Shown here in pieces: positions 27,993 to 37,201 of a stretch of 64,000 nucleotides of DNA. A program made the position numbers and the translations under genes. The stretch covers positions 62,001 to 126,000 of the forward strand of contig CAZGNZ010000005.1 of the NCBI GenBank assembly GCA_964527215.1, read 5' to 3'. Positions within the stretch are counted from its first letter, which is position 1; each line of letters starts with the position of its first letter. This DNA is from CAZGNZ01 sp964527215 (GTDB taxonomy: Bacteria; Fidelibacterota; Marinisomatia; SCGC-AAA003-L08; JACNLC01). Under the pieces are notes generated by a model, which was not told the origin of the DNA, made no database searches, and saw only the letters and a list, made by a program, of their open reading frames with translations.

Positions 27993-29069
27993 ATGGAAGG
28001 TCAGCAATTAATTCCCGTACCGGATGCTATTCCTGCATCCTGGGGCTGGTTCGAAATGCTGGGACTGGTCACTCTTCTGCTGCATTTTATCATGATGAAC
28101 GTCATCCTCGGAGGATCTTTTCTCATTTTCGGATTCAGACTGCCAGGAATTCTAAATACCCGCGGACGAAGTGCGATCGTCAGCCTGGTCGGCAAAATAC
28201 CAACAGGCTTTGCCCTGGCCGTTAATTTTGGGGTGGCACCGCTCCTGTTCCTGCAGGTACTGTACGGACATTTTTTTTACACATCGTCCATTTTGATGGG
28301 TCTGTACTGGATTCTCATCATCCCCCTGCTGATTCTGGCATATTACGGGGCCTATATTCAGCTCTATAAATGGGATTCCGCTCCCGCCCTCAGCCGAATG
28401 TTTTCTTTCCTGACACTCATCATCCTGATTTATATATCATTCATATTCAGCAATGCAATGTCTTTGATGGTCCGGCCGGATGCGTGGCCGCAGTATTTCA
28501 CAAATCGCGGAGGAACGTTGCTGAACTGGTCCGATGCCACGCTGTTTCCCCGCTGGCTGCATATGGTTGTCGGATCCATCGCCGTGGCAGGACTGGCGGT
28601 CAGCGTTTTCTGGCACTTCAGCAGAACGGATCAGGACAACCGTTCCCGTCATATTGAAACCGGCCTGAAAATTTTCGGGTGGACCACCATGGTCCAGGCG
28701 GCCATCGGAATTTGGTATCTGCTCACCCTTCCGAAAGATACAATGATGCTCTTCATGGGACGCAATCCCGTGTATACCATTATTATGCTTCTCGGTATTC
28801 TCTGCGGGCTGACGGCCATTGTTACCGCGATGAGAAATCTGTTTAAAACCACATTTCTAATGGCAATTCTGACCATGGCACTGATGGTGCTGATGCGGTC
28901 ATTTGTACGCACCGCAAACCTGTCGGATTATTTCTCCGTGAGCGAACTGCGTGTCCAGCCCCAGACCGGAAATCTGGTTCTGTTTCTGCTCGTGTTTGCT
29001 ATTGGGATGGGCTGTGTGACCTGGATGCTGTCTATGATACCGAAGTCGGATGAAGGGAGGACGTCATGA
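27993..29069 (+). CDS. Polytopic membrane protein, cytochrome bd superfamily-like (subunit I-like)
   Basis: 358 residues with about nine hydrophobic helices and GGAG before the ATG. The first helix region WGWFEMLGLVTLLLHFIMMNVILGG and the later LFPRWLHMVVGSIAVAGLAVSVFWHFSR have membrane His residues in positions reminiscent of the haem b ligands in CydA-type proteins. I see no quinol-loop signature. The next gene starts 4 bp before this stop (ATGA overlap) and encodes a clear relative fused to haem c domains, so the two products almost certainly form a complex. It would be the haem b or scaffold half of a quinol- or cytochrome-linked membrane oxidoreductase. Exact family membership is inference. 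Confidence 0.65.
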   Translation: MEGQQLIPVPDAIPASWGWFEMLGLVTLLLHFIMMNVILGGSFLIFGFRLPGILNTRGRSAIVSLVGKIPTGFALAVNFGVAPLLFLQVLYGHFFYTSSILMGLYWILIIPLLILAYYGAYIQLYKWDSAPALSRMFSFLTLIILIYISFIFSNAMSLMVRPDAWPQYFTNRGGTLLNWSDATLFPRWLHMVVGSIAVAGLAVSVFWHFSRTDQDNRSRHIETGLKIFGWTTMVQAAIGIWYLLTLPKDTMMLFMGRNPVYTIIMLLGILCGLTAIVTAMRNLFKTTFLMAILTMALMVLMRSFVRTANLSDYFSVSELRVQPQTGNLVLFLLVFAIGMGCVTWMLSMIPKSDEGRTS

Positions 29070-31738
29070 ATTACCCAATATGGGAACTCTCACTGATCGG
29101 CGGGCCCACTCTGATCGCGATAATCGCGGTACCTCATGTATTCATATCCCACCTTGCCGTTGGAGGAGGGCTTTTCATCTGGATCACGGATCTCCTGGCA
29201 CAGAAATCCGAAGACAGCCAACTGGAGCAGTACCTGCAGCGACACACCCGCTTCTTCCTGCTCCTGACCATGGTTTTCGGAGGAATTACGGGTGTGGGTA
29301 TTTGGTTTGTTATTGCCCTTGTTCAACCTGCCGCCACCTCCAGCCTTATCCACAGTTTTGTTTTCGGATGGGCCATTGAATGGGTGTTTTTCGTGTGTGA
29401 AATTGCTGCGCTCTTAATCTATCATTATTATTTCAAGACCCTTAAAAAGAAGCATCGCCTCAGAATCGCATTTTTTTACTTTCTCTTTGCCTGGCTGAGC
29501 CTGGTTGTTATCAACGGAATCCTGTCATACATGCTTACTCCTGGGAAATGGCTGGAAACCGGGAACTTCTGGCACGGATTTCTTAATCCGACCTACTTCT
29601 CATCAACGGTTTTCCGAACATTTGCGTGTGTTATGATTGCCGGTCTCTTTGGGGCGGTGTCTGCCCAATTCAGGAATTCCGAATCGGTGAAAACACAGCT
29701 GACGCAGTACAGCATGAAATGGCTCACCGCCGGCATCATAGGAATGGTCCCTAGCGGAATCTGGTATTATTTTTCCATACCGCCCGGAATTCGGGAGACT
29801 GCATTCCAGCACAACCCGCAGACGCCTGAAGTTCTCTGGCTGTCAATCATCGCTCTGCTGGCGCTGTTTATCATCGGACTTATCCTGATGATTCAAAAAA
29901 TCTCCTGGATCAGATACGGAGGAATATCCGTTCTGTTGGCTGCAGGCGCAGCCTGGATCAGCGGATTCGAATATACTCGGGAAGTGATACGCAAACCATA
30001 CGTCATTACGGATTATATGTACTCAACAGGAATTCTGAAAGAAGACGTACTGACCCAGCCGAATGCGGAATTCCTGAAACAGGCCAAATGGACGGCTGTG
30101 CACAGTATCCCTGTGGGATTTGAGATTGAGTCAGGACAGGAAATTTTCAATTACCAGTGCCTGCCGTGCCATACCGTCAACGGTGTTCGGAATGATATTA
30201 TTTCACGCACCGGACATCTGACATACCAGGGTTTGATTGCCCATCTGGACGGTCAGGGAAAGATCAACCGGTACATGCCGCCCTTTTACGGAAGCCGGGC
30301 AGAAAAAGAAGCCCTGGCCGCATACATTGCCGCTGCCCTTCATGAAAAATCGCTGGAAGCATCCGCCAAACCGCTGCCGGTTACATGGGATCAACCCATT
30401 CCGCAGCTGGATATCGAGGAGGAAGAATATGTTCTTCTCGCCTGGAGCAGCATCGGTATGCACTGCATGACCGAGAACGACCGCTGGTGGGGACTGCTTC
30501 CGCCGGGCAATACGCTGGAAGCTCAGCTCATCCTCAGAGGAGATTCACCGGAAGCCGTCACCAGTGATGTCCGAATAACATTTGAAGTTGAACAGGGATT
30601 TGAAAACCCGTCGGCTCATGTGGATTTCTGGGAATGGTCCGGTCCGGTCTGGGGTGCAGAACCGGCTGAAAACACCGGGTTGGCTGGTGTCGGTCTGCAG
30701 GGTGAAATGGATTTCAATGAGGATACTCAGACATACACTGCGACAGCGGTACCGGTGGTCCCCTATCAGGACGTGAATGGGCAAATCATCAGTAATCCTT
30801 ATCCGCAGTTTGAGATAAAAGCATATTCGCTGCCGGACAACCAGCTGCTGGCATCCACCCGGGTTGCGGCACCGGTGTCCACAGAGATGGGATGCCCGTA
30901 CTGCCATGAGGGGGGTTGGAAAACCGGTTATGGAACCGGCCTTTCGAATGAAACCAGCAAAAGCATTCTGGCTGTCCACGACCGGGATCAGAAAACCGCA
31001 CTGCTGGACAATGCATTAAACGGAAGCCCGAAAGCCTGTGCTGACTGTCACGCGGATCCGGCAGTGAACTCTCAGGGCCTTCCCGATATCCTGAATCTGT
31101 CGGCTGCCGTCCACGGATTTCACGCCAATGTGATGTCTGGTCAGAATTCGGAAGCCTGCGCCATGTGCCATCCTGCCGGTCCTCAGGGAATTTCCCGCTG
31201 TATGCGGGGTCTGCACGCCCAGATGGGTCTGGGCTGTATTCGATGCCATGGGACTTTGGAGGATCATGCGCTGTCCCTTTTGACGGCCGAAGTGAACAAA
31301 TCTGCTGCAGAAAACCTTATGATGAATCTCAGTCCGCGTACTGTGGAAAAAAGGTCGGATATCCGACCGCGCCTTCCCTGGGTGAATGAACCGGATTGTC
31401 TCACCTGTCATGAAGACTACGAAGAACCGTCGAACCAGACTTCAGGATTCAATCAATGGGCGGAATATGGAGGCCTGTTCCGCAATCAGCTGGATGAAGC
31501 GGAAGTTCTGCGCTGTACCGCCTGTCATGGTGCACCGCATGCACTGTATCCGACCGTGAATCCGGTCAGCCGAAATTTGGAAAACTACCAGCCGATGCAG
31601 GTTTCCGGCGAGCCGTTTCCGATCGGTGCCAACGAAGCCTGCATCACCTGTCACACAGAAGATATGGATGAATCGATTCACCACACCAATATGTTCAGAA
31701 TGATGCGCAATTCGTTCAATTCGGATACTGATCAATAA
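29066..31738 (+). CDS. Cytochrome bd superfamily membrane domain fused to an octahaem cytochrome c region
   Basis: 890 residues. The N-terminal 300 residues hold about eight membrane helices with CydA-like features: VPHVFISHLAVGGGLF in helix 1 and GWAIEWVFFVCEIAA in helix 3, whose Glu105 and Glu112 recall the conserved GWxxxE region. A mono-haem c domain follows (CLPCH at 365-369, PPFYG near 405). After a beta-rich region (about 450-600) are seven further CxxCH motifs starting at residues 610, 658, 698, 724, 778, 817 and 859, eight in all. It would pass electrons between the membrane and a periplasmic haem wire. It overlaps the preceding membrane gene by 4 bp. Direction, donor and terminal acceptor are unknown; O2 reductase, metal or other acceptor reductase are all possible. 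Confidence 0.82.
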   Translation: MNYPIWELSLIGGPTLIAIIAVPHVFISHLAVGGGLFIWITDLLAQKSEDSQLEQYLQRHTRFFLLLTMVFGGITGVGIWFVIALVQPAATSSLIHSFVFGWAIEWVFFVCEIAALLIYHYYFKTLKKKHRLRIAFFYFLFAWLSLVVINGILSYMLTPGKWLETGNFWHGFLNPTYFSSTVFRTFACVMIAGLFGAVSAQFRNSESVKTQLTQYSMKWLTAGIIGMVPSGIWYYFSIPPGIRETAFQHNPQTPEVLWLSIIALLALFIIGLILMIQKISWIRYGGISVLLAAGAAWISGFEYTREVIRKPYVITDYMYSTGILKEDVLTQPNAEFLKQAKWTAVHSIPVGFEIESGQEIFNYQCLPCHTVNGVRNDIISRTGHLTYQGLIAHLDGQGKINRYMPPFYGSRAEKEALAAYIAAALHEKSLEASAKPLPVTWDQPIPQLDIEEEEYVLLAWSSIGMHCMTENDRWWGLLPPGNTLEAQLILRGDSPEAVTSDVRITFEVEQGFENPSAHVDFWEWSGPVWGAEPAENTGLAGVGLQGEMDFNEDTQTYTATAVPVVPYQDVNGQIISNPYPQFEIKAYSLPDNQLLASTRVAAPVSTEMGCPYCHEGGWKTGYGTGLSNETSKSILAVHDRDQKTALLDNALNGSPKACADCHADPAVNSQGLPDILNLSAAVHGFHANVMSGQNSEACAMCHPAGPQGISRCMRGLHAQMGLGCIRCHGTLEDHALSLLTAEVNKSAAENLMMNLSPRTVEKRSDIRPRLPWVNEPDCLTCHEDYEEPSNQTSGFNQWAEYGGLFRNQLDEAEVLRCTACHGAPHALYPTVNPVSRNLENYQPMQVSGEPFPIGANEACITCHTEDMDESIHHTNMFRMMRNSFNSDTDQ

Positions 31739-31787
31739 TGCACCGGATTTGTGACTGCACGCGATTTGGAAGAAAAGGAATCCTAAC

Positions 31788-33155
31788 ATGAAAAATACGC
31801 GACTTTTTATCCTGCTGCTATTGCCGGTTCTGTCAGGAGCGCAGGAAATCGTCACGGAGTATCTGGTGGCGGACGGAGACACGCTGGATGTATTCGCATA
31901 TCAGCTTCCGCTTGGCTACACCGGCGAAGAGCTGCTGCCCCTGGCAGTGTGCTTTCATCACTGGAACGGCAGTGAGCAGTCCTGCTTCGGGACTGAATTC
32001 GATGATGAAGCCTATATTCGGGGATGGCTCTTTCTGTCTCCCTGGGGCGGATCAGGAAATCACTACCACCATCAGGGTTCGCAGGCCCTTACGGAGCAGG
32101 AAATTCTGTGGATGATGGAGCATTTCCCCATTGATTCGCAGCGCATTTACATGATCGGCGGATCCATGGGCGGCGGCGGCGGGCTGATTTATTCCAATAA
32201 TCATCTGGATCCGGAAAAACCCATGGTGGCCGCTGCAGTATCGGGATCCGGTATTCTGGACTGTGAACGCCGATGGGATGAAATGGATGGAAATAATTCA
32301 ATGCTGGAATGGTTTGGCGGATCACCCGACCAGGTGCCTTTTGAGTATCACCGAAATTCAGCAGTATTCTTTGAGGAACCGGATCAGAGTATGCATTTGA
32401 ATCTCCAGTATCTTCCCCTCTATCTTGATTTTGCGCCTGACGAACCCCACCGGTTTCACGCGGAAGATCTAGATTCCCTGCTGACCGGATACAATCCTGA
32501 CATCTGGATTGAGACGGATCCGGAGGGCGGTCATGGCTGGAGCGCTTTGGATGCCGTTCATGCCTGTGACTGGCTGTCCGGTTTTACCTTGGTCAGTGAT
32601 CCGAATGACATCAACGTCAATCTGGATGAAGAATCCCGCGCATACTGGGCCGAAGCGGGAGGACAGATCGCTTCAGATGACTTTATCCGCATTCATGCCC
32701 AGCGCAGCAACCGCGACTATGCAATCCTGGAATTCGACAATGCACTCAGGCTGAGCTTTCATCTTGAAACGCAGGATATCAGCGGACAGACGGTTACTGT
32801 GAATAATCAAACGGATTCGGGTATCCGCTTTGGGCTTGACATGCCAAATCCATTGTATATATCAGAGATTCTAATTGATGGGGAAATCACACAGAGCTGG
32901 TCTGTTTCGAATCATTCCATCTGGCTGGATATGCTGCCGGCACACGCCGTATGCAGCTTTGTATTCCTGAATGATCCTGCAGATGTCAGCGGAGACGGAA
33001 TCTGGAATGTGCTGGATATCGTGATGACGATTAATTTCATTATGGGAGTAACAGATCCGAATCCCATTCAGGCACTGGCTGCGGATATGAATAACGACGG
33101 CAGTATTGATATCCTGGATATTGTCATGATGGTCAACCTGATCATCGGCACCTAG
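31788..33155 (+). CDS. Secreted alpha/beta-hydrolase with dockerin tail
   Basis: 455 residues with a signal peptide (about 1-18) and AAGGA 8 bases before the ATG. The hydrolase domain (about 25-270) has an oxyanion-type LAVCFHHWNG segment, the nucleophile Ser126 in GGSMGG, and a late GGHGWSALDA supplying the catalytic His. It resembles PHB depolymerase or prolyl-oligopeptidase-like esterases. A beta-rich domain (about 275-390) follows, then a dockerin-like pair (DVSGDGIWNVLD and DMNNDGSIDILD) at the C-terminus. It is probably an extracellular esterase or peptidase. It starts 49 bp after the octahaem gene and could be read through from it, but a functional link is unlikely. Confidence 0.85.
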   Translation: MKNTRLFILLLLPVLSGAQEIVTEYLVADGDTLDVFAYQLPLGYTGEELLPLAVCFHHWNGSEQSCFGTEFDDEAYIRGWLFLSPWGGSGNHYHHQGSQALTEQEILWMMEHFPIDSQRIYMIGGSMGGGGGLIYSNNHLDPEKPMVAAAVSGSGILDCERRWDEMDGNNSMLEWFGGSPDQVPFEYHRNSAVFFEEPDQSMHLNLQYLPLYLDFAPDEPHRFHAEDLDSLLTGYNPDIWIETDPEGGHGWSALDAVHACDWLSGFTLVSDPNDINVNLDEESRAYWAEAGGQIASDDFIRIHAQRSNRDYAILEFDNALRLSFHLETQDISGQTVTVNNQTDSGIRFGLDMPNPLYISEILIDGEITQSWSVSNHSIWLDMLPAHAVCSFVFLNDPADVSGDGIWNVLDIVMTINFIMGVTDPNPIQALAADMNNDGSIDILDIVMMVNLIIGT

Positions 33156-33192
33156 CCGGTCCTGTGCAGTTATCCTGAACGGAAGAGAGCCA

Positions 33193-33981
33193 TCAGCTGG
33201 ACGCACTTTCATAGCGTTTCAGTCCCCGTACCCACACAATTCGGCTGGCGACAAGAAACACAACGGCCACTGCCAGCTGTCCGCCGAGGTAATTCCAGGA
33301 CAGTCCGTATAAGAGAATTCGGGCAGGAACGGAAGAAATCAGCGCCATGGGAACCAGTGAGAACATCGCTTTTCGAAGCCAGCCGGAATAGATTGAATCC
33401 GGTCGCATGGAGAATTTCATCACTTCATGACTCAGCCATCCCCCCATCGTGAAGTTCCGAAACCAGAATGCCAGGCTGGCAATGATAAAATCCAGGGAAT
33501 AGTAAATAAGAACACCCAGTGTGAATGATCCCAAAAACCCCGCAGCATGCATCATCGAAATCTCTCTGCCGGACTGTTGTACCGCCACCGTCAACAATGC
33601 GGACAGAAGTCCGATACTGACAATTCCATAAGAATTGAAATAGCGAAACGATACAAAAAATTGAGAATCCACGGGTTTAAGCAGGACGAAGTCCAGATCG
33701 CCGCGCACAATCTGCCGGTTCAGCCGGTTCAGATTTTCCGCAAAGCTCAGCATATAAATGGTGTCCATGAGAAACGTCACAACCAGAAATACAATGACAT
33801 CCGCCCGAGTGAATTCCAGCAGTGAATCAACATATCCGAATATAATCTGGAAAAACAGAAAATAGGAGCCGTAGTACACAAAGTCAATAAACAGCATTCC
33901 GATAAAATTGGCCTTGAACTCCATGTCCCGAGACAGGCTGTTCAGGAAAAAGGCTTTCAGCAGTACCAGATTTTTAACCAC
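33193..33981 (-). CDS. ABC-2 type transporter permease (second subunit)
   Basis: 262 residues from the GTG at 33981, which has GAGGGG a few bases upstream and overlaps the previous gene by 8 bp; an ATG at 34023 would give a 50-bp overlap and is a weaker choice. About six membrane helices are visible. The opening (FKANFIGMLFIDFVYYGSYFLFFQIIFGY) and the NLNRLNRQIVRGDLDFVLLKPVDSQFFVSFRYF stretch match the ABC-2 family permeases (PF06182) that occur in pairs beside one ATPase. With the next two genes it forms a complete exporter. The substrate is unknown. Confidence 0.85.
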   Translation of the reverse strand: MVKNLVLLKAFFLNSLSRDMEFKANFIGMLFIDFVYYGSYFLFFQIIFGYVDSLLEFTRADVIVFLVVTFLMDTIYMLSFAENLNRLNRQIVRGDLDFVLLKPVDSQFFVSFRYFNSYGIVSIGLLSALLTVAVQQSGREISMMHAAGFLGSFTLGVLIYYSLDFIIASLAFWFRNFTMGGWLSHEVMKFSMRPDSIYSGWLRKAMFSLVPMALISSVPARILLYGLSWNYLGGQLAVAVVFLVASRIVWVRGLKRYESASS

Positions 33982-34810
33982 CAAACCCCTCGTAGTGACG
34001 AATTCCGAATCGGTAAATCGCAATTCCCAGAACAGTTGTGACAGCAGACCAGAGACAGGCAGCCAGGAAATGACCGCCCCATTCTGAACCTGGCATTCTG
34101 CCGGTGGCTATGGAAACCGGAACATCCACCAGGTAGGGAAGCGGCGTCATTTTAATGACATTCAGCAGTTTTTCGGGAAAAAAATGCAGCGGTACCATTT
34201 GCCCCGACAGCACCAGTGTTCCCAGATTGTAAGCAATCACCAGCGCCCTGACCTCACCAAACCAGAATGCAAAGCAAACCATGAAAAAATAGACAGTCCA
34301 GGACAGATAGACCGAAAGGATAAGCATGACCAGAAATCCGCCGAAATGTCCCCAAGTGGGAAATGCCATTTCCGGCAGCAGCACTGCCAGCCCCGCAATC
34401 ATGACGGAATATACCAGGTAAAACAGGCTGTTGTGCCCCAGGAAAAGCATGAAATGATACAGGAAATATGAGATTGGACGAATGAGATATTTATTCAGTT
34501 CCCCGTTTCGAATTCCTTCAATCATTTCCTGGGAAGTCACCCATGAAGATTTCAGCTGGCCCACGACAAGACACAGAAATATATACACCATCAGTTCATT
34601 GAAAGAAAATCCGTTGAGAATCTCAATGTCCCGAGTTATAAATATCCGTTTCCAAAGTAAATACTCGATAAATACACCGGAAATGATGGCAAATGCCCCC
34701 ACCAGCGTATTGGCCTTATACTCAAGTGCCTGAATCCAGGTCAGGCGAACCACGGCAAAATATCTGGTTATACCTGCACGTTTTATCAATGCCGGAAACA
34801 CGGAACTCAT
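33974..34810 (-). CDS. ABC-2 type transporter permease (first subunit)
   Basis: 278 residues, about six membrane helices. It contains the paired-permease signature MIEGIRNGELNKYLIRPISYFLYHF, which corresponds to the RGDLDFVLLKPVD stretch of the neighbouring permease, so the two are paralogous halves of one channel. It starts inside the stop of the ATPase gene (4-bp ATGA overlap) and ends overlapping the next permease. This tight coupling indicates a stoichiometric ATPase-permease-permease complex in the inner membrane. Related systems export antibiotics, polysaccharides or lipids; none can be assigned here. Confidence 0.87.
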   Translation of the reverse strand: MSSVFPALIKRAGITRYFAVVRLTWIQALEYKANTLVGAFAIISGVFIEYLLWKRIFITRDIEILNGFSFNELMVYIFLCLVVGQLKSSWVTSQEMIEGIRNGELNKYLIRPISYFLYHFMLFLGHNSLFYLVYSVMIAGLAVLLPEMAFPTWGHFGGFLVMLILSVYLSWTVYFFMVCFAFWFGEVRALVIAYNLGTLVLSGQMVPLHFFPEKLLNVIKMTPLPYLVDVPVSIATGRMPGSEWGGHFLAACLWSAVTTVLGIAIYRFGIRHYEGFGG

Positions 34811-35799
34811 TTGATGAACCGCTCCGGGTTGGCAAAAAAGGACCGCATTGTATCTTCAACCGGCAGATCCACCAATTCGAATGCCTGCGGGGTGTCCAGC
34901 TTGAACAATTCGGTCAGGAGCAGCTTCATCTCTTCATCGGGCAGTTCTGTTGTCAGTATGCTGTGATTCAGATGAAATTGAAAATCCTGCTTCAGACTTT
35001 CCATTCTCTTCGAAGACGGCGGCTGGGAAAATTCAAATGTCAGTTTCCGTTCCGGATTGACTCTGTTGACCAGCGTTTCAAAATTTCCGTCATACATGGA
35101 GCGTCCTTTATGAATGACGAAAACTCTTTTGCACAGCTGCTGAATATCATTCATATAGTGACTGGTCAGTAAAAAGGTCGTTTTGTGCTCCCGGTTATAA
35201 TACTGAACAAACTCTCTGATCTTTGCCTGTGAAATTACATCCAGCCCAATGGTCGGTTCATCCAGCAGTACAATTTCTGGTCTGTGGAGCAGTGCTGCAA
35301 TAATTTCCATTTTCATTCGCTCACCCAGCGAAAGCCGCCGAACCTGCTGATTCAGTTTGTCGCCCACATCGAGAAGATCCGTCAATTCATCCAGTGTCTG
35401 CTTATACTGCTGATTATCTATCCCATAAATCCGCTGATTCAAAAGGAAGGATTCTACCGCCGGAATATCCCACCAGAGTTGATTTTTCTGTCCCATCACG
35501 ACGGATATATTCCTGAGAAATGCGTGATTCCGTTCCCAGGGAATATAGCCGTTGATCTCAATGCTGCCGGATGTGGGATGAATGAGTCCCACCATCAGTT
35601 TGATTAACGTGGTTTTCCCGGCACCGTTTTCTCCCAGTATCCCCACGATTTCACCATCCTGTATGGACAGTGAAATATCTTCCAGAGCTGTAAAGTCCTC
35701 ATACTTCCGATTAAAAAAGGAGGTCAGTGCTCCTTTTAGACCGGCATCCCTTTTGAACATTCGAAAACGCTTGGAAATTCGATGTACGGTTATACCCAT
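34807..35799 (-). CDS. ABC-2 type transporter ATP-binding subunit
   Basis: 330 residues. Walker A is GENGAGKTT (56-64), the Q-loop segment is VVMGQKNQLWWD, the signature is LSLGERMKME and Walker B is IVLLDEPTIGLD, followed by a TSHYMND switch region. The roughly 90-residue C-terminal extension is typical of drug/polysaccharide exporter ATPases. It drives the two permeases encoded just downstream. The upstream thiamine-binding-like gene ends 13 bp before this ATG, so transcription may be shared. Cytosolic face of the inner membrane; cargo unknown. Confidence 0.94.
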   Translation of the reverse strand: MGITVHRISKRFRMFKRDAGLKGALTSFFNRKYEDFTALEDISLSIQDGEIVGILGENGAGKTTLIKLMVGLIHPTSGSIEINGYIPWERNHAFLRNISVVMGQKNQLWWDIPAVESFLLNQRIYGIDNQQYKQTLDELTDLLDVGDKLNQQVRRLSLGERMKMEIIAALLHRPEIVLLDEPTIGLDVISQAKIREFVQYYNREHKTTFLLTSHYMNDIQQLCKRVFVIHKGRSMYDGNFETLVNRVNPERKLTFEFSQPPSSKRMESLKQDFQFHLNHSILTTELPDEEMKLLLTELFKLDTPQAFELVDLPVEDTMRSFFANPERFIK

Positions 35800-35812
35800 T
35801 GCTTCTGCTTAT

Positions 35813-36124
35813 TCAGGATTGGCGAACGCTGCGTCCAATCAGAGATTCAACCTTTTCGATTTTTGACTTCATCCGGGTTTCAGATCCTTTTCGGTAATCA
35901 ACCTTGATTGATACCCCGATTCGGCTGCATTCGGCCTGCATTTGTCTGAAGCAGTCCGTAATAAGCGTCATCACTTCCTCCCACGTCCCCTCAACGATGG
36001 TTCCCATGGGAGTCAACTGATAATTCAAACCGCTTCGATCAATGATATCAATGACGGGCGCGACAAATCTGCTCAGGCTTTCCCCTTCGCCGGTGGGTGA
36101 TATGGTAAACTCTGCCAGAACCAT
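35813..36124 (-). CDS. Thiamine-binding protein, MTH1187/YkoF-like
   Basis: 103 residues from the ATG at 36124, chosen because AAAGGG lies about 8 bases upstream and because family members begin at this point (MVLAEFTISP); a longer frame adds 26 unsupported residues. The ferredoxin-like fold is indicated by SPTGEGESLSRFVAPVIDIIDRSGLNYQLTPMGTIVEG, the core signature of the MTH1187/DUF77 family. These small proteins bind thiamine or related pyrimidines; catalysis is not expected. It is 13 bp upstream of the ABC-2 ATPase gene and 95 bp downstream of radC, so it may be the link gene in one operon. Confidence 0.85.
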   Translation of the reverse strand: MVLAEFTISPTGEGESLSRFVAPVIDIIDRSGLNYQLTPMGTIVEGTWEEVMTLITDCFRQMQAECSRIGVSIKVDYRKGSETRMKSKIEKVESLIGRSVRQS

Positions 36125-36219
36125 GTGATACCCTTTAACTTTAATTTTTACATTACTGAGGAGTGTATCTTCGCTGTATTCCACTGTATGGTGCAATATC
36201 AAAATTGTGCATTTTCCGG

Positions 36220-36903
36220 TTACAGCAATCCCTGGTCGGCAAAACTGGTATAAGAGTTTCCGGCGATAATGAGATGATCGTGAACAGACACATCAACGGC
36301 AGAACAGGCCTGCTTAAGTCGGGTTGTGAGATGTCTGTCCTCGCTGGAGGGTTTTGGATTGCCGGACGGGTGGTTATGTATAAAAATGACAGCCGCGGCA
36401 TCCCGGGTCAGAATCAGCCGGATGACTTCCCGTGGATATACCATGCTGCTGGTGAGTGAACCTTCAAATACGGTTACAAGATCAATGACCTGATTCCTGG
36501 CATTAAGCAGCAGGACCTGAAAAAGCTCGCGGTTGCGGTCTCTGAGATTATGAATCAGGTACTCCAGCACTTTATCGGAACTGCTGATATAATCACTTCC
36601 CAAAATTCGATCCTTGAGATACCGGCGGGCCACGGCCTGCACCAGTTTAAGACCAAACAGGTTCACTGGTCCGATTCCTTCCACCTCCTGCAGTCTTCCG
36701 GGAGAAGCCTCAAGAACTCCCCGCAGCGTCTTAAAATGTTTCAGCAGACGCTTGGCTGTCGTTTTCTGATCTTTTCGGCTGGAGACAGACAGAAGCATCT
36801 CAATGACTTCATAATCCAGAAATCCTTCCAGTCCGCCGTTCAGAAACCGTTTTCTTAACCGGTAGAAATGCCCGTATGAATTGCCGGGTGAAATCATTTT
36901 CAA
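36220..36903 (-). CDS. radC: RadC family protein (UPF0758, JAB/MPN domain)
   Basis: 227 residues. The N-terminal helical region (about 20-95) contains the helix-hairpin-helix-like EVEGIGPVNLFGLKLVQA segment. The C-terminal MPN domain has the JAMM zinc motif FIHNHPSGNPKPSSED with His176, His178 and Asp189. RadC was originally linked to DNA repair, but its biochemical activity is unclear and the JAMM motif suggests a metallo-hydrolase, often found near mobile DNA. Start ATG is at 36903. Sequence quality and length (220-230 residues) are normal for the family. Confidence 0.94.
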   Translation of the reverse strand: MKMISPGNSYGHFYRLRKRFLNGGLEGFLDYEVIEMLLSVSSRKDQKTTAKRLLKHFKTLRGVLEASPGRLQEVEGIGPVNLFGLKLVQAVARRYLKDRILGSDYISSSDKVLEYLIHNLRDRNRELFQVLLLNARNQVIDLVTVFEGSLTSSMVYPREVIRLILTRDAAAVIFIHNHPSGNPKPSSEDRHLTTRLKQACSAVDVSVHDHLIIAGNSYTSFADQGLL

Positions 36904-36993
36904 TTCCCCTTTACAGAACAGTGATATTGAATGATGTTTGAAAGCTCAGTCAGTTTGTTATATATACTATGACTTGGACCGGTTCGTCCGGAT

Positions 36994-37028
36994 AAAAAAA
37001 GGCTCTGCCTAACCGTCAAGACAGAGCC
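36994..37028 (-). terminator. Rho-independent terminator (minus strand)
   Basis: On the minus strand GGCTCTG (37028-37022) pairs with CAGAGCC (37007-37001) and is followed directly by TTTTTTT (37000-36994). This is the classic intrinsic terminator form. It lies about 170 bp beyond the stop of the small coiled-coil protein gene, so that transcript has a long 3' untranslated part or a separate small RNA ends here. Confidence 0.8.
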
Positions 37029-37093
37029 ATCGAGGAGCACCACTTACATTAAATATTAGTTTTTCATACTCTAACTTCTAACCCAAAACCTTC

Positions 37094-37186
37094 AGGCACC
37101 AGTCCAATTTTATGCTGAAACGATTATTAATCTGTCAAATCTGCATATCCATTAAATGGACTTGGAGGAGTTCAGGACTGGTGCCT
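37094..37186. repeat. 12-bp inverted repeat with 69-bp loop
   Basis: AGGCACCAGTCC (37094-37105) and GGACTGGTGCCT (37175-37186) are perfect inverted copies. They lie between the small protein gene and its minus-strand terminator, so the transcript could fold into a long-armed hairpin. It could be a structured 3' region, a small RNA, or the ends of a tiny mobile element; no known RNA family was recognised. Confidence 0.6.
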
Positions 37187-37201
37187 GCCCGTTAACCCAT
37201 A

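Noticed and set aside
37094..37186. Known small RNA (6S, SRP RNA, tmRNA) at the inverted repeat
   Set aside because: None of the conserved sequences of those RNAs are present; only the inverted repeat is supported.
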